Positions 17,014 through 25,000 of a stretch of DNA of 25,000 bases are shown piece after piece; positions within the stretch are counted from its first letter, which is position 1, and each line of letters starts with the position of its first letter. The notes beneath the pieces were generated by a model. That model did no database searches, was not told the origin of the DNA, and worked only from the letters and a program-made list of their open reading frames with translations. Source of the stretch: Leptospira borgpetersenii serovar Javanica (lineage in GTDB: Bacteria > Spirochaetota > Leptospiria > Leptospirales > Leptospiraceae); the NCBI RefSeq assembly GCF_003046425.1, contig NZ_QAJG01000016.1:1-25000 (forward strand). The letters are read 5' to 3'. The translations under genes and the position numbers were made by a program.

Positions 17014-17132
17014 TTAGTAAAATGTGATCGGCGTTAACTTAACGAGGCGCTTTTATATGGCGTATTCAAATTGATGTTTAACGGAAAGTCGTATGGATTG
17101 TTCGTCTCTGACTGTTCAAAGGAAAAATAACA

Positions 17133-17678
17133 ATGCTCGTGCCTAAATTCAAAATTTTATTTACAGCGCATCCCAAAGCTCTAGTTTACTTTGTCAGAAA
17201 GATCAAGCTGGAAACTCAACGTCTCGCTTCTATTGGCGCTCGACGGATTTTTATACTCGGTTTTATTTTTGGAATTTCATATAACGTTTTTCCCAGAGAA
17301 CTCGAAAGAATTACGATTTATGTGGATGAACATCCGCTTCTCGTAGAAATCGCAAATACACCCGCGGACCGTGCCAGGGGATTGATGTATCGGAAGTCTA
17401 TGGGTGAAAATGAAGGAATGCTTTTTGTATTCGCAAAACCGGAATATTTGAGTTTTTGGATGAAAAATACCCGGATTCCTTTGAGTATCGCGTATTTCAA
17501 CCAGGATAGAAGAATCACGGATGTACACGATATGAAGCCCAATCAAACGACCGAATTGTATCATTCAAGCGAGAAGGTTTTATATGCTTTGGAAGTAAAT
17601 CAGGGTTGGTTTTCTAAAAGAAAGATCGGCAAATACGGAGTACTGAAAATTCCGGATCGAGTGAGAGCGGTTCAGTAA
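17133..17678 (+). CDS. DUF192 family exported protein
   Basis: A 181-residue protein. A basic N-terminal stretch leads to a membrane segment or uncleaved signal (RRIFILGFIFGISYNVF, about 37-53). The DUF192 domain (about 57-178) has its signatures: EIANTPADRARGLMYRKSM, EGMLFVFAKPEYLSFWMKNT, IPLSIAYFNQDRRI and ALEVNQGWFSKRKIG. The family is widespread, exported and of unknown biochemical role. The ATG at 17133 follows AAGGAAAA. The stop codon lies in a perfect hairpin shared with the convergent gene. It appears to be transcribed alone. Confidence 0.88.
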   Translation: MLVPKFKILFTAHPKALVYFVRKIKLETQRLASIGARRIFILGFIFGISYNVFPRELERITIYVDEHPLLVEIANTPADRARGLMYRKSMGENEGMLFVFAKPEYLSFWMKNTRIPLSIAYFNQDRRITDVHDMKPNQTTELYHSSEKVLYALEVNQGWFSKRKIGKYGVLKIPDRVRAVQ

Positions 17679-17699
17679 TCGGGGAAACTCCCCGATTAC
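17675..17699. terminator. Bidirectional terminator-like hairpin
   Basis: A perfect 10-bp stem (GTAATCGGGG at 17675-17684 with CCCCGATTAC at 17690-17699) with loop AAACT overlaps the stop of the DUF192 gene. It lies 10 bases from the stop of the convergent lipoprotein gene. No T-run follows on either side, so it may act as a Rho-assisted or RNA-stabilising barrier between the two converging transcripts. Confidence 0.65.
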
Positions 17700-17708
17700 C
17701 GAGATACA

Positions 17709-18314
<606 letters not shown>

Positions 18315-18315
18315 G

Positions 18316-18358
<43 letters not shown>

Positions 18359-18480
18359 TGGAAAATTATGCAAGATTTTTCTTTTTTCAAAGAGTAAATT
18401 CGAGTTTAAGTGAACGACGGCATAATTCCTTGACCGGATCCAGGTTTTAAAAAAGATAGAAGGAGATCGGGAGCGAAAGG

Positions 18481-19936
<1,456 letters not shown>

Positions 19937-20066
19937 TTATAGAAAGAATTTCGGTTAATAGGAATTATACTAATGCGAACTATGTCTGAAGGAAAGTCGA
20001 TTCAAAAGGAATCGGGACAAAATCTTTCTGGACAAACATTCGTTTCACTTCAACTCTGATCCGGAT

Positions 20067-20426
<360 letters not shown>

Positions 20427-20489
20427 TTCTGTCCTGTCTATCCTAAGTTTCCGGATTGCCATATCCGCTTTCTTTGGGATCTTTGAATC

Positions 20490-21113
<624 letters not shown>

Positions 21114-21118
21114 TAAAG

Positions 21119-21682
<564 letters not shown>

Positions 21683-21706
21683 ATATAAAGTCATAACCAT
21701 TGACAT

Positions 21707-22753
<1,047 letters not shown>

Positions 22754-22782
22754 TAGCGGTCCAGCCTAGAAGGAAGAAGTCT

Positions 22783-22825
<43 letters not shown>

Positions 22826-22831
22826 TAGAAA

Positions 22832-23732
<901 letters not shown>

Positions 23733-23734
23733 GA

Positions 23735-24544
<810 letters not shown>

Positions 24545-24559
24545 GTCGGGGATTACGGA

Positions 24560-25000
<441 letters not shown>

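Larger units (their letters stand above)
16500..17132. other. Spacer carrying two inverted-repeat elements
   Basis: No coding frame is credible. It contains the 75-bp element at 16549-16623 and the 172-bp MITE-like copy at 16842-17013. The remaining sequence (16630-16840, 17020-17130) shows nothing recognisable beyond an expected promoter for the following gene. Confidence 0.6.

Overview
The window looks like part of the main chromosome of a pathogenic Leptospira. Supporting signs are spirochaete-type lipoproteins (F-x-N-C lipoboxes), many exported and signalling genes typical of the genus, short intergenic repeats of a Leptospira type, and a moderate base composition (about 40% GC by eye in the intact genes). 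Composition and the amount of decay fit the L. borgpetersenii/weilii/santarosai group better than L. interrogans. That placement is inference from memory; no database was searched.

Positions 1-5170 are a decayed accessory region. They hold a dispersed repeat, a small lipoprotein gene broken by one base, a VapB-like antitoxin next to a vapC toxin gene with an internal stop, a 163-bp element with terminal inverted repeats, the tail of an unknown minus-strand gene, and a heavily frameshifted, internally deleted remnant of a single-chain (type ISP-like) restriction-modification enzyme. A 103-bp palindromic element and an IS3-type OrfA remnant follow.

Positions 5173-8270 carry a REC-GGDEF-EAL protein with a degenerate GGDEF site but an apparently intact EAL site, a single-domain response regulator, and a repeat-rich spacer. 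Positions 8270-13859, all minus strand, hold a dCache chemoreceptor, an outer-membrane barrel gene whose 3' end is frameshifted in a run of seven A, and a HExxH lipoprotein.

Positions 14011-16499, plus strand, form a likely operon: a small exported protein, a membrane-anchored PP2C/SpoIIE phosphatase and an enoyl-CoA hydratase. After a spacer with two more inverted-repeat elements come a DUF192 protein and a convergent DUF3332-like lipoprotein, an MBOAT (AlgI-type) O-acyltransferase, a PilZ protein, and an ECF sigma factor paired with a probable membrane anti-sigma factor. The last block is a WecA/WbpL-like glycosyl-1-phosphate transferase (minus) divergent from dapA-dapB and the start of a cdaA-type diadenylate cyclase that runs off the window.

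Functionally the intact part is rich in signalling (c-di-GMP breakdown and binding, c-di-AMP synthesis, phospho-relay, PP2C and ECF partner switching, chemotaxis) and envelope biogenesis (O-acylation, polyisoprenyl-sugar priming, diaminopimelate supply). I found no intact new defence system. The most notable structures are the inverted-repeat element family, the restriction-enzyme remnant and the single-base homopolymer breaks in two surface-protein genes.
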